Of a DNA stretch of 64,000 bases, positions 31,020-40,052 are shown piece after piece. The first letter of the stretch is position 1. Every line of letters starts with the position of its first letter. This stretch comes from Prorocentrum cordatum (lineage: Eukaryota > Sar > Dinophyceae > Prorocentrales > Prorocentraceae), in NCBI GenBank assembly GCA_963575745.1, contig CAUYUJ010013858.1, positions 152,501 through 216,500 on the forward strand, given 5' to 3'. The notes under the pieces were generated by a model. The model did not search any database. It worked only from the letters and a program-made list of their open reading frames with translations, and was not told the DNA's origin. A program made the translations under genes and the position numbers.

Positions 31020-33575
31020 GCAATTGTAAATATATTCTTCGGTGGCGCTCCCTACGGGGCCAAGAAACGTGTGAGCGGTGTGCCGAAATGGGTGTGCGGG
31101 ACGCATGCGGGCACACCCACTGGGACCTTCGGTGGAGCTCCCTATGGGCCCACGAAACGTGTGAGGGGTGTGCCGAAATGAGTGTGCGGGACGCGTGCGG
31201 GCACACCCGCTGGGACCTTCGGTGGAGCCCCCTACGGGGCCACGAAACGTACGAGGGGTGTGCCGAAATGGGTGTGCGGGACGCATGCGGGCACACCCAC
31301 TAGGGCCTTCGGCGGAGCTCCCTATGGGACCACGAAACGTGTGAGGGGTCACAAAGCGCGTGAGGGGTGTGCCGAAATGGGCGTGCGGGACGCATGCGTG
31401 CACACCCACTGGGGCCTTCGGCGGAGCTCCCTATGGGGCCACGAAACGTGTGAGGGGTATGCCGACATGGGTGTGCGGGACGCATGCGGGCGGCAGCACT
31501 GGGACCTTCGGTGGAGCCCCCTCTACGGGGCCACGAAACGTGCGAGGGGTGTGCCGAAATGTGTGTGCGGGACGCATGCGGGCACACCCAGTGGGGCCTT
31601 CGGTGGAACTCCTTATGTGACCACGAAACGTGTGAGGGGTCACGAAACGCGGGACGGGTGTGCCGAAATGGGTGTGCGGGACGCATGCGGGCACACCCAC
31701 TGGGACCTTCGGTGGAGCTCCCTATGGGGCCACGAAACGTGTGAAGGTTATGCCGAAATGGGTGTGCGGGACGCATGCGGGCACACCCACTGGGACCTTC
31801 GGCGGAGCTCCCCATGAGGCCACGAAACGCGTAAGGGGTGTGCCGACATGGGTGTGCGGGACGCATGCGGGCACACCCATTGGGGCCTTCGGCGGAGCTC
31901 CCTATGGGGCCACGAAGCGTGTGAGGGGTGTGCCGAATTGGGTGTGCGCGACGCATGCGGGCGGCAGCACTGGGGCCTTCGGCGGAGCTCCTATGGGGCC
32001 ACCAAACGTGTGAGGGGTGTGCCGAATTGGGTATGGGTGACGCATGCGGGCGGCAGCACTGGTGCCTTCGGTGGAGTCCCCTATGGGGCCACGAAACGTG
32101 TGAGGGGTGTGCCGAAATGAACGTGCGGGACGCATGCGGGCGGCAACATTGGGGCCTTCGGCGTAGCTCCCTATGGGGCCACGAAACGTGTGAGGGGAGT
32201 GCCGAATTGGGTGTGCGTGACGCATGCGGGAGGCAGCACTGGGGCCTTCGGCGGAGCTCCTATGGGGCCACGAAGCGTGTGAGGGGTGTGCCGAATTGGG
32301 TGTGCGTGACGCATGCGGGCGGCAGCACTGCCACGAAACGTGTGAGGGGTGTGCCGAATTGGGTGTGGGTGACGCATGCGGGCGGCAGCACTGGGGCCTT
32401 CGGCGGAGCTCCTATGGGGCCACGAAACGTGTGAGGGGTGTGCCGAATTGGGTGTGGGTGACGCATGCGGGCGGCAGCACTGGGGCCTTCGGTGGAGCTC
32501 CCTATGGGGCCACGAAACGTGTGAGGGGTGTGCCGAATTGGGTGTGCGGGACGCATGCGGGCGGCAGCACTGGGGCCTTCGGTGGAGCTCCCTATGGGGC
32601 CACGAAACGTGTGAGGGGTGTGCCGAATTGGGTGTGGCTGACGCATGCGGGCGGCAGCACTGGGGCCTTCGGCGGAGCTCCCTATGGGGCCACGAAACGT
32701 GTGAGGGGTGTGCCGAATTGGGTGTGGGTGACGCATGCGGGCGGCAGCACTGGGGCCTTCGGCGGAGCTCCCTATGGGGCCACGAAACGTGTGAGGGGTG
32801 TGCCGAATTGGGTGTGGGTGACGCATGCGGGCGGCAGCACTGGGGCCTTCGGCGGAGCTCCTATGGGGCCACGAAGCGTGTGAGGGGTGTCGAATTGGGT
32901 GTGCGTGACGCATGCGGGCGGCAGCACTGGGGCCTTGGGGCCACGAAACGTGTGAGGGGTGTGCCGAATGTGTGACGTGCGTGATGCACACGCAGACTGG
33001 GGCCTTCGGCGGAGCTCCTATGGGGCCACGAAACGTGTGAGGGGTGTGCCGAATTGGGTGTGGGTGACGCATGCGGGCGGCAGCACTGGGGCCTTCGGCG
33101 GAGCTCCTATGGGGCCACGAAACGTGTGAGGGGTGTGCCGAATTGGGTGTGGGTGACGCATGCGGGCGGCAGCACTGGGGCCTTCGGCGGAGCTCCCTAT
33201 GGGGCCACGAAACGTGTGAGGGGTGTGCCGAATTGGGTGTGGGTGACGCATGCGGGCGGCAGCACTGGGGCCTTCGGCGGAGCTCCTATGGGGCCACGAA
33301 GCGTGTGAGGTGTGTGCCGAATTGGGTGTGGGTGACGCATGCGGGCGGCAGCACTGGGGCCTTCGGCGGAGCTCCCTATGGGGCCACGAAACGTGTGAGG
33401 GGTGTGCCGAATTGGGTGTAGGTGACGCATGCGGGCGGCAGCACTGGGGCCTTCGGCGGAGCTCCTATGGGGCCACGAAACGTGTGAGGGGTGTACCGAA
33501 TTGGGTGTGGGTGCCGCATGCGGGCGGCAGCACTGGGGCCTTCGGCGGAGCTCCTATGGGGCCACGGTACGTGTT
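31020..33575. repeat. 90-bp macrosatellite, about 28 units
   Basis: Unit: GTGTGCCGAAATGGGTGTGC, GGGACGCATGCGGGC, then CACACCCACTGGGACCTTCG or GGCAGCACTGGGGCCTTCGG, then GGAGCTCCCTATGGGGCCAC and GAAACGTGTGAGG. Most units are 89-90 bases, so 30-codon frames persist in several frames and on both strands. Units of the ACACCCACT class fill the left third; GGCAGCACT units take over from about 31950. Some are truncated (32325, 32935-32995). Confidence 0.9.
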
Positions 33576-33589
33576 GGGGCGTGCCGAAA

Positions 33590-33660
33590 TGCAGGAGGGA
33601 GGAGGGAGGAGGGGGAGGGAGGAGGAGGAGGAGGAGGAGAAGGAGGAGGAGGAAGGAGGC
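33590..33660. repeat. GGA microsatellite at the array edge
   Basis: GGAGGAGGA-rich tract directly after the last macrosatellite unit. Confidence 0.75.
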
Positions 33661-33682
33661 GGGAACGTGGTGCACCGTCTCT

Positions 33683-35206
33683 TCAAAACGAGGACCCAAC
33701 ACCACAGGATGGTTGGGAAAAAACCAAGTACGTCTCCCAGTCCTCGTCAGAGCCGTAACGTTGAGGAAGCCGCGCTGTGTAGCCCTCGCCGAAAACATTT
33801 TCTGGCTGAAGCCAATGAGCAGGAGCCCGCTGAAAATACCAACGTGGAAGCAGATCATGACCCTCGATGGCCTTGTCGCTCAAGATCCCCAAGGGTGCAT
33901 CATCACTCGGGCGGTGCAGTATCTGACCCTGGACGTGATCACAAACTTTCGAAACTCGAGCCCAATACGGCGCCAGTTCCTCTCCCGACGCTTAAACCAA
34001 CGCGGCATGAAAGAACCCTTTTGGTAATTGAAGAAGATCCCCGTTGGCAATTCAAACTGCCGTATGGTCGCAACCCCAGACGCCTTGACGATCAACAACA
34101 GCCTGATCTACGTATCGTAGTTTATGGCCCATTTCGTTCTGATCACATCCTTCGTCAATTCTGAGTTCAAAGTCAATCCAAGTAGTGAAGCAGGCTTGTG
34201 CGCGGCCCTCCCAAAGATATCGTCCGCGCAGAAAGCTTTCGCACATGTCATGCGTAATACAGTCGTCGCCGTCTTCACAGGCTCGGACTCTGGCTTGTCG
34301 TCATGCACACCCTCTGGTGACCCTGCCCTCCTCTGGGCCTGATCGCCAATGCCGCGTGTAAGGCATGTTGTCGGCTTCGATCCTGCATCCGTGCTGACCA
34401 AGGCCTCCGCCTGAACCGCCCCCTCCTGGAGCAAGGCATCCGTGACCTCAAAGATCACGAACGTAGCTGATTCCCCCACAAGTCGCTGCCAACCATTGTC
34501 GCGCCGTCCTGTAATCCTATACCGAAGCGCACACAATCACAGGTGGTTGCTCGTACGAGCGGTCCAGTAGTGACGGCGCCGTCCAGATTTGTGAAGTACC
34601 CCATTCCGATTGAAACAACTTGGGCGTCGCTTTCTTCGATGTGGAAGTTGGCGTCGCAGTTGGCGGGGTACCCGTAGTAGAACCATCTCTGTCAGCAGAA
34701 CCGCACAGTACGCGTAGTTGTGTCAAAACTTGCTTCTCCGAAGCAACATGCCCCGCTTTGTCAATCTTCCTCACAAGTCGACGAATCTTCTTGAGCATAA
34801 GAGGCTCCTTGTTCCTTTTCTTTTTGGAATTGCTCTGGTACGCTGGCACCTGCAACTCCGTTGTCGTGGACGACGGCACCCCCTGTCGACTTTGCTACTG
34901 CGCAAAGTTGACCGTCGTCGTCAGCTGAGTAATATGTTCGGCCATGACCTCAACCTGTCGACCCCTTCCACGTTGAGCTCGCTGACCTCCTCTGCCTCCT
35001 CTAGCGCCCCCGCCAATGAGTGGATCTTCCAAAACTTCGGCCTTGAGCACTGGCTCGTCAGCCTCATCCACGATATAGTCGTAGAACACAATCTCATCCT
35101 GGTCCGAGTAGATATTCTGGTAGAAGTGCGTGTCGCTGTATTCTGTCCCAGCACGAGGAGCTGGCCCGTCACCGCCACGATGGAGGCATACAGCATTGGT
35201 AACCAT
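33683..35206 (-). pseudogene. Decayed minus-strand ORF, gag-like basic and acidic segments
   Basis: Reading from 35206, a frame runs through EYSDTHFYQNIYSDQDEIVF, an acidic stretch, GARGGRGGQRAQRGRGRQ and TQLTTTVNFAQ. It meets a TAG at 34895-34897, then continues in the same frame (PSSTTTELQVPAYQSNSKKK, KKIRRLVRKIDKAGHVASEK). Near 34530 it shifts by one base into RYRITGRRDNGWQRLVGESA and FCADDIFGRAAHKPASLLGL. A second in-frame TAG lies at 34108-34110. The last good piece is AIEGHDLLPRWYFQRAPAHW, ending 33683. The Arg-Gly box suggests nucleic-acid binding, and the arrangement recalls a retroelement gag region, but no reverse transcriptase or protease is visible. I call it a broken copy of an unknown protein. 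Confidence 0.5.
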
Positions 35207-35368
35207 GTTTCAAACAGTAGTGTTGCACAGCGCGCTTGCGAATCACGCGTTGCGAAGAGCACATCGCATCTTTCTCGCATGTGTTTGCGAGTCACCCTTG
35301 GACACGTTGGCCTACTAACTAGTAAATGCAACATCTCCTAATTTTACCCCCTGGGTTCATTTGACAAC

Positions 35369-35515
35369 ATGGACCCCGAGAGATCGGCCAGTGCGCCAGT
35401 GCTTCCGAGTGGTGAGTTGACGGCCCTGGGGCCCGGTAAGAGTCCTCGGATGCAGAAACAGGTCAAACCCTTCCGTTGCGATGTTTTCTCACGAAGAGCA
35501 GGGATCTGCGTCGGG
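35369..35515 (+). CDS. Possible first exon of an unknown spliced gene
   Basis: ATG at 35369 opens a frame reading MDPERSASAPVLPSGELTAL then QKQVKPFRCDVFSRRAG. Codon third positions are mostly G or C, but not strikingly so. An antisense frame overlaps. It may be the 5' exon of the plus-strand islands that follow; no join to them could be fixed. Confidence 0.3.
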
Positions 35516-35852
35516 AGGTCAATCATCACCCCTTGGCGTGTCCTGGTTCGTGATCGTTTTTTATTCATTGTTTTGCCGATCGGCGCGGGCCCCCAAAACC
35601 CCCCCCCCTCCCTGGAGTGCATCTTGGCAGTTCTGGCGCCTGTTTCCGGCAGGTGGAGCCTCCTCGACAGGTCGCACTGCCGCAAACCGTGGCATCAGGC
35701 AGAGGTCCAGAGCCAGACCCCCCCCCTTTTCCCCCCCCCTTCCGCCCACTGTCGAAACGCCGCATAAGAAGACGCTCACGATGGCGTTCTGACCACAAGA
35801 TTCGAGGCGGACACGGACGTGGCGACGAGAGCGCCCCGGAAGGCCCCGGCAA

Positions 35853-36004
35853 GTCGGGCCTGTCCCTTTACATGAGGAAGATTCAAAAATAGGGAGACCA
35901 TAGCCAGGGAACGATGTTTTGACTTTTTGGGGCAATTTTGGAATCTATTTGTTACTCTTTTTGAGATTTCACGCAACATCCGCCTGTAGGGGGACATGCC
36001 CGAC
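35853..36004 (+). mobile_element. TIR element family A, copy 3
   Basis: Ends GTCGGGCCTGTCCCTTTACA and GGGGGACATGCCCGAC; 152 bases between them, identical in length to copy 1. Interior TTCAAAAATAGGGAGACCATAG and GGGAACGATG match other copies. No clear target duplication. The next plus-strand exon starts 16 bases downstream, so the element lies inside the intron. Confidence 0.75.
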
Positions 36005-36020
36005 CGAACACAGGGACCAG

Positions 36021-36166
36021 ACGCGCCGGAAGCCTTCCGCTGCGATCTGCTTCACGACGCCCTGCGGCCTCTCTCCGAGGCCGCCCTGGAGCGCCAGAGG
36101 TCGCTGGAGCGGGCCGCGGACGAGGCGTCCGCGGAGTGGGATGCCAGGCTCTCAGAGGAGGAAAAG
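36021..36166 (+). CDS. Exon of unknown coiled-coil-like protein
   Basis: Plus frame with strong codon pattern: PEAFRCDLLHDALRPLSEAA, LERQRSLERAADEASAEWDA, RLSEEEK. It is rich in Ala, Glu, Leu and Arg with heptad-like spacing, so a helical or coiled-coil segment is likely. Left edge follows ACACAGGGACCAG (acceptor); right edge is GAAAAG|GTACGC (donor), ending in phase 0. Its intron on the left contains the family A element. Function unknown. Confidence 0.55.
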
Positions 36167-36262
36167 GTACGCATACCTCTACCCTTCGCTCGTTTTCCCC
36201 TTTTTGGGCCTCCTGGTGGGTCCTCGTTGCCACCGCTGGATTCGCCTCGAACTTTCGGTCAG

Positions 36263-36445
36263 AACGCACCCCGGGAGAGGTCCGGGGAGCAGCGGATTCG
36301 GTACCTTTTGTTTTCCCCAGGCTCGCGCAGCTGGACCGGGATCGGCGTCGTCTGGAGCAGGAGCCCCGATGTGCGGCGGCCTGCGGCTGCGTGCAGGAAG
36401 GGCGACACCTCGCGGGAGGGTCCCTTCGTGCGCGGTTCTCCTTAG
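36263..36445 (+). CDS. Downstream exon(s) of the coiled-coil-like gene
   Basis: After TTTCGGTCAG a frame reads NAPRERSGEQRIR. If GTACCTTTTGTTTTCCCCAG (36301-36320) is removed it continues LAQLDRDRRRLEQEPRC, keeping the helical character and phase. That would be a 20-base intron, unusually short; the alternative is one exon in the unshifted frame, which reads less like protein. The right edge CTTAG|GTCGG is the start of a family F element. No product assigned. Confidence 0.4.
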   Translation, partial: NAPRERSGEQRIRYLLFSPGSRSWTGIGVVWSRSPDVRRPAAACRKGDTSREGPFVRGSP

Positions 36446-36640
36446 GTCGGTATCGTTTATCCGATCCCCATCCCCATCTCCATCCCCTTCGAGACCCCCA
36501 CCAAATTACCACCCCAGTTGGGGATACATCCCTCGAAACCCGAAGAGAACGACCTATATCCCCATCTAGGGGGTAAGCCGGCCAGCGGGGCCCAGGCCAC
36601 GCCGCTGGGGATGGGGATCGGTTAAACGACACTCATTAGG
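36442..36640 (+). mobile_element. TIR element family F, copy 1, at a 5' splice site
   Basis: Begins GTATCGTTTATCCGATCCCC and ends GGGGATCGGTTAAACGAC (inverted). TTAGG occurs at both edges (36442-36446 and 36636-36640), giving AG|GT on the left and AG|GG on the right, a potential GT-AG intron of 194 bases. Internal words: CACCAAATTACCACCCCAG, GGGATACATCCCTCGAAACC. The second copy, inverted, is at 56851. Confidence 0.7.
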
Positions 36641-37475
36641 GTGGGGTGGGGTAGATCCCAGCACGCGGGCCGCTATTGTCGTATCGCGTGGATTGTGATC
36701 GGTCGGCAAGCCGCGCACCAAGGGTCACTCTTGCCTAGGGCCACCTTGGCGTGCCAGTGGCCGAAATCGTCCTCGCGCTGGCGCTCTCTCTTTCGATGTT
36801 CGAGACTCGAGGGACTTGCTCCGTTTCGGTCTCTGGAGGCCCGCTTCGTGGCCCAGGACCGTCAGAAATCCATCTGGCATGAAACATCGACTTGGATGAT
36901 GGGCCTCGGCGGGGTCCAGGACCGACTCTGAGTCTCCTGCTAATCCCCCTCGTTCCTGACCTTCCTCGTCCGCGCCCTGCACATCCTAGTCCTCGTCCCC
37001 GCTCTCGTCCCCGTCACCGTCGTCTTCGTCCCCCGCCTCCGGCCTCATCATCATCGTCCCCCTCCTCCGTCTCGTGCCTCGTCCTGCTCGGCCTACCGTG
37101 GTGTCCCCGAGCTGCCCCAAATTGTTGCACCCTGCCCAAGGATAGCCTTCAGCAGTCTGAAAACGGCCCAGCGCTACAAAACCCACTGCGCCAGGCAGGA
37201 GTGCAACTTTCCAGCCATGGCCTGAGCGAGGAAGAAGAGCCCGGACGCTGTGATTCTTTGCAGACCCCTGCTGGAGGTCCGGATCCTTTCCTGAGCCAAC
37301 CTTCTCTCACGTTGCATTCTTCGGGGGACCCCGTCTGCCTCCCAGATGGGTGCCCCTTCTCGTGCCCGACCCGGGCTCGGCGCGGGCTCGTCGCGGATTC
37401 GGCGTGGATTCGGCGCGGATTCGGCGAGGATTCGACACGGATCCGGCGAGGCCGACATGGATTCGACGCTGATTC
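36641..37475. other. Mostly unassigned; partial family E and GATTCGGCG repeats
   Basis: 36811-36880 holds a partial family E match (GTTTCGGTCTCTGGAGGCCC, CCAGGACCGTCAGAAATCC). 36945-37090 is a CCTCGTC-rich tract. 37365-37475 holds tandem GCGGATTCGGCG-type words. A short open stretch after 36640 ends at a TGA near 36694 and could be the end of the preceding gene. Confidence 0.4.
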
Positions 37476-37627
37476 GACGCGGGCACGGCCGCCTCGACAG
37501 GAGGGATGCTCAAAAATAGTCCAAACACAGCATGCGGACGAGTGTTCTGCCATGCCCGATTTCTATATTGCATGTGCTATTGATTATCTGTTCGTCGAAA
37601 CCCCGCCTGCAGGGGGACATGCCCGAC
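37476..37627 (+). mobile_element. TIR element family A, copy 4
   Basis: Right end CTGCAGGGGGACATGCCCGAC is intact in pattern (last 20 bases TGCAGGGGGACATGCCCGAC). The left end is diverged (GACGCGGGCACGGCC..ACAGGAGGGATGCTC). Length 152 if the left end is placed by alignment. TCAAAAATAGTCCAAACACAG is shared with copies 3 and 5. An exon-like segment begins after AAGACAG, ten bases beyond the right end. Confidence 0.65.
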
Positions 37628-37637
37628 CCAAGACAGG

Positions 37638-37865
37638 GCCCCCCGAGCATGCAGCGTGCGGCTCCTCCGCCCGAGATCGCCTCTGACGATCTCTCGGGGC
37701 CCGGCGGGGGCCTGTGGAGGCCGAGCGCCTCGAAGAACAAACATTCCGTCCTCCCGTCGTCGTCGCCGTGCACGGCGCGCGGGGTGTGGTGGGCCCCGCC
37801 CCGCAGCCCGAAGTCGGGCGCGAACGCATTTGGAGGCAACAACATCGGCGGCGAGCGAGGCGGGG
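37638..37865 (+). CDS. Exon-like segment, unknown product
   Basis: Plus frame with almost all codons ending in G or C: SMQRAAPPPEIASDDLSGPG, GGLWRPSASKNKHSVLPSSS, VWWAPPRSPKSGANAFGGNN. Acceptor GACCCAAGACAG lies right after family A copy 4. The right edge is not clear; the frame drifts into a foldback-like region (about 37890-38035) resembling family G. Probably the same gene as 36021-36445. No domain. Confidence 0.45.
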
Positions 37866-38129
37866 GGAAGCGAGAAGAAGAGGAGGCCTCCTCAGTTCCG
37901 GCGGCGGGGCTTCTCAGAAACCCTCGCGCCTTCTGGGGAGTCTCCCCGCGTCTTCGGGGAAGGCCCACAGCACGCTTCTCAGAGGGCCGGGGGACTTCCG
38001 AGCCTTCTGAGAACGCCCGCCCCTTCTCGCTTCCGCCCCAGGGCTCGCCGCCGAACAGGAATACGGCGCCCGGGTCTCGGGTTCTCCTCCGACATCCCCT
38101 CGCCGGCCACCGGTGGTCCCCGCGACCCA

Positions 38130-38270
38130 GGCGCCGCAGTCTCGTCACGCCTGGCGACGTCTCGCCCAGCTCGGGCACGGCTCGATCCTGCTCGAGAGAC
38201 GCCGCAGTCGTGATGGCCTTCTGAATCCGGACATGCCATTTCCGGGCCGAACGACAGGGGGGGATAGGGA
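38130..38270 (+). CDS. Exon-like segment, unknown product
   Basis: After CCCGCGACCCAG a plus frame reads APQSRHAWRRLAQLGHGSIL then LERRRSRDGLLNPDMPFPGR, again with G/C-ending codons and a helical Arg/Leu pattern. The antisense frame is also open. Could be the next exon after 37865. Confidence 0.35.
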
Positions 38271-38619
38271 AAGGGGGAGTTACGCAATTTGCTGCATGTA
38301 GCTGGTTTCCGACCGACTGAGGGGCCCATTCCTCGATACATGGCCGCATCCGGCGCCGGGAGGCGCCGGCAAAGTCAGCTACGTGAGCCGATTCTCAAAC
38401 CCCCCCTTTGCTATCCCCCCCTCTCGCCCGACCCGGTTGAAGAGAGCGAGTCGTGAGGAACGTCCGGGCCCGCGGCTCAACCTTCTCGGGCGTGCCGACG
38501 TCTTGGCCTGTCCGTGTCCCCGTTTGCTCGCCCGCTGCCTCGTGAGGGCCTCGGGCCTCCCGCATCCATCGTCTCCCCTCTCCTCCGCGTCTGCTCCCGC
38601 CGCGTCTTTCTCGCTTCAA

Positions 38620-38773
38620 GTCGGGCATGTCCCTCTGCAGGAGGACTGCTCAAAGATCGTCAAAACATAGTCTGGGGACGATTTTCCGATTTTGTTTGGC
38701 TAGTTTTGGGTATGTTTGGACTACCCTGAATCTTTGTTGCGTCGAAATCCGCCTGCAGGAGGACATGCCCGAC
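38620..38773 (+). mobile_element. TIR element family A, copy 5
   Basis: Ends GTCGGGCATGTCCCTCTGCA and GGAGGACATGCCCGAC. Interior ACATAGTCTGGGGACGATTT. 154 bases. The flanks do not show a convincing duplication (4 of 8 positions). Confidence 0.75.
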
Positions 38774-38785
38774 CTAATCCTTGTC

Positions 38786-39290
38786 CCCCGCTTCTCCCCG
38801 TGGGCATGGTTTCTTTCTAAATTCGCGCGTAACTGTCGCTATCTGGGCAAAGCCACCTCCCAGGTAGCGGTAACGATCGAACGTAAGGGGGGGGGGTCCT
38901 GGACCCCCCCCACATGCTGGTGCTTGCTTGCATATCATGGCGATCGGAACGTACCCCCGCCCCTGCGTTCCCCGCCCCTTACAGCTTCCATTCCCTGCCC
39001 ACCCCGAGTAGATACCGTTACGGGAGTTATAGTTCGGAGCGAATAGTTTGCCCAGCACAGCCAGTACGCGGTGCTAGCTACCCCCACCGAACTTCCGTCT
39101 TGCACCCTCGCCTTCTCGGGCGTTGCAGATGGGTTCCAGCCCCGCTTGTGCGAACTACTCCTGAGAACGCTCGTGGTATCTACTGTCTCGTCAAGGCCGG
39201 AATGGTCCATCCCTGGGTGTGCTAACTACTAGCTCGATGGGGGGAGGCATGGTCTTAATCGGGCGAATGGGGTCTTTGGAAATGGGGCCG
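38786..39290. other. No recognised feature
   Basis: Mixed sequence with a C-run/G-run pair near 38890-38912 that could form a hairpin. No exon or element was recognised. Confidence 0.4.
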
Positions 39291-39590
39291 CGAAACGTGC
39301 GCGCAATAGTTCACGCAATAGTTGTAAACGATCAGATACATCGTACGGTGCCTCGTGCAATAGTCGGTGTGCAATGGTTTGCTCGCGCGAACGCAATAGT
39401 TTATCTTTGCGATGCAATAGCAAGTGTTCTCGTTTTTTTCCGAGCAGTAGTTTGCAATAGTTGGCCTGCCACGATACAAAATGGTTGCGTCTGGTCATGC
39501 AACATGACGCAATAGTTGAGCACGCGGGCGCAATAGTTCGCAATAGTTGCGTGCAGCAGTTGCGCGCAATAGTTTCACGCCGCGAACTGT
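39291..39590. repeat. Scattered GCAATAGTT repeats
   Basis: The nonamer GCAATAGTT or a one-base variant occurs about a dozen times at irregular spacing of roughly 10-40 bases. The periodicity is too loose for a simple satellite. Confidence 0.6.
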
Positions 39591-39639
39591 TGCAGCTGCG
39601 GTTTGTGGCCCCATTTTCCAAATTCATTTTCACGGGACC

Positions 39640-39850
39640 AACGGGTTGCTTGGGCCGTCTTGAGAGCCTCCCTGGGCCTTCTTCGTGCACGTTTGGACCG
39701 CTTTGGGGCCCCGTTGGGGCCCGATCTTGGGGTCCTCTTTTAACGACTTGGGGCCCTGTTGGGAGCCTCGCAGGCCGTATTGGAGCTATCTAGAAGGCCT
39801 TTCGGCCGTCTCGGGCGATCGGAAACGCAAAGAGTCAAGAAACTCAAGGT
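39640..39850 (+). repeat. Dispersed TTGGGGCCC repeat family, plus copy
   Basis: Contains GGGCCGTCTTGAGAGCCTCC, GGGGTCCTC and GACTTGGGGCCCTGTTGGGA, matching 41840-42250 and the complement of 21960-22620. Confidence 0.55.
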
Positions 39851-40052
39851 ATGTCAATCACCAGACAGCTCGCCCCTTGGCCCCCCGCCAGCCCCACGCA
39901 AAGGGGCGAGCATATATACGGTCGCAGCACCGCGCTGGATGCGTAGCCGTCGGCTGGGCCTACCAAGCGAATGACGCATCGCGTGGCGGCTGGATGCCCG
40001 CGCCGAGCACAGATATTCTCGGTTCCTCCCTCCTCCTTCTCCTCCTCCTCCG

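Noticed and set aside
31182-33072. Repeat-encoded protein with 30-residue units
   Set aside because: The unit length keeps several frames open on both strands; codon pattern does not favour one, and there is no start or end signal.
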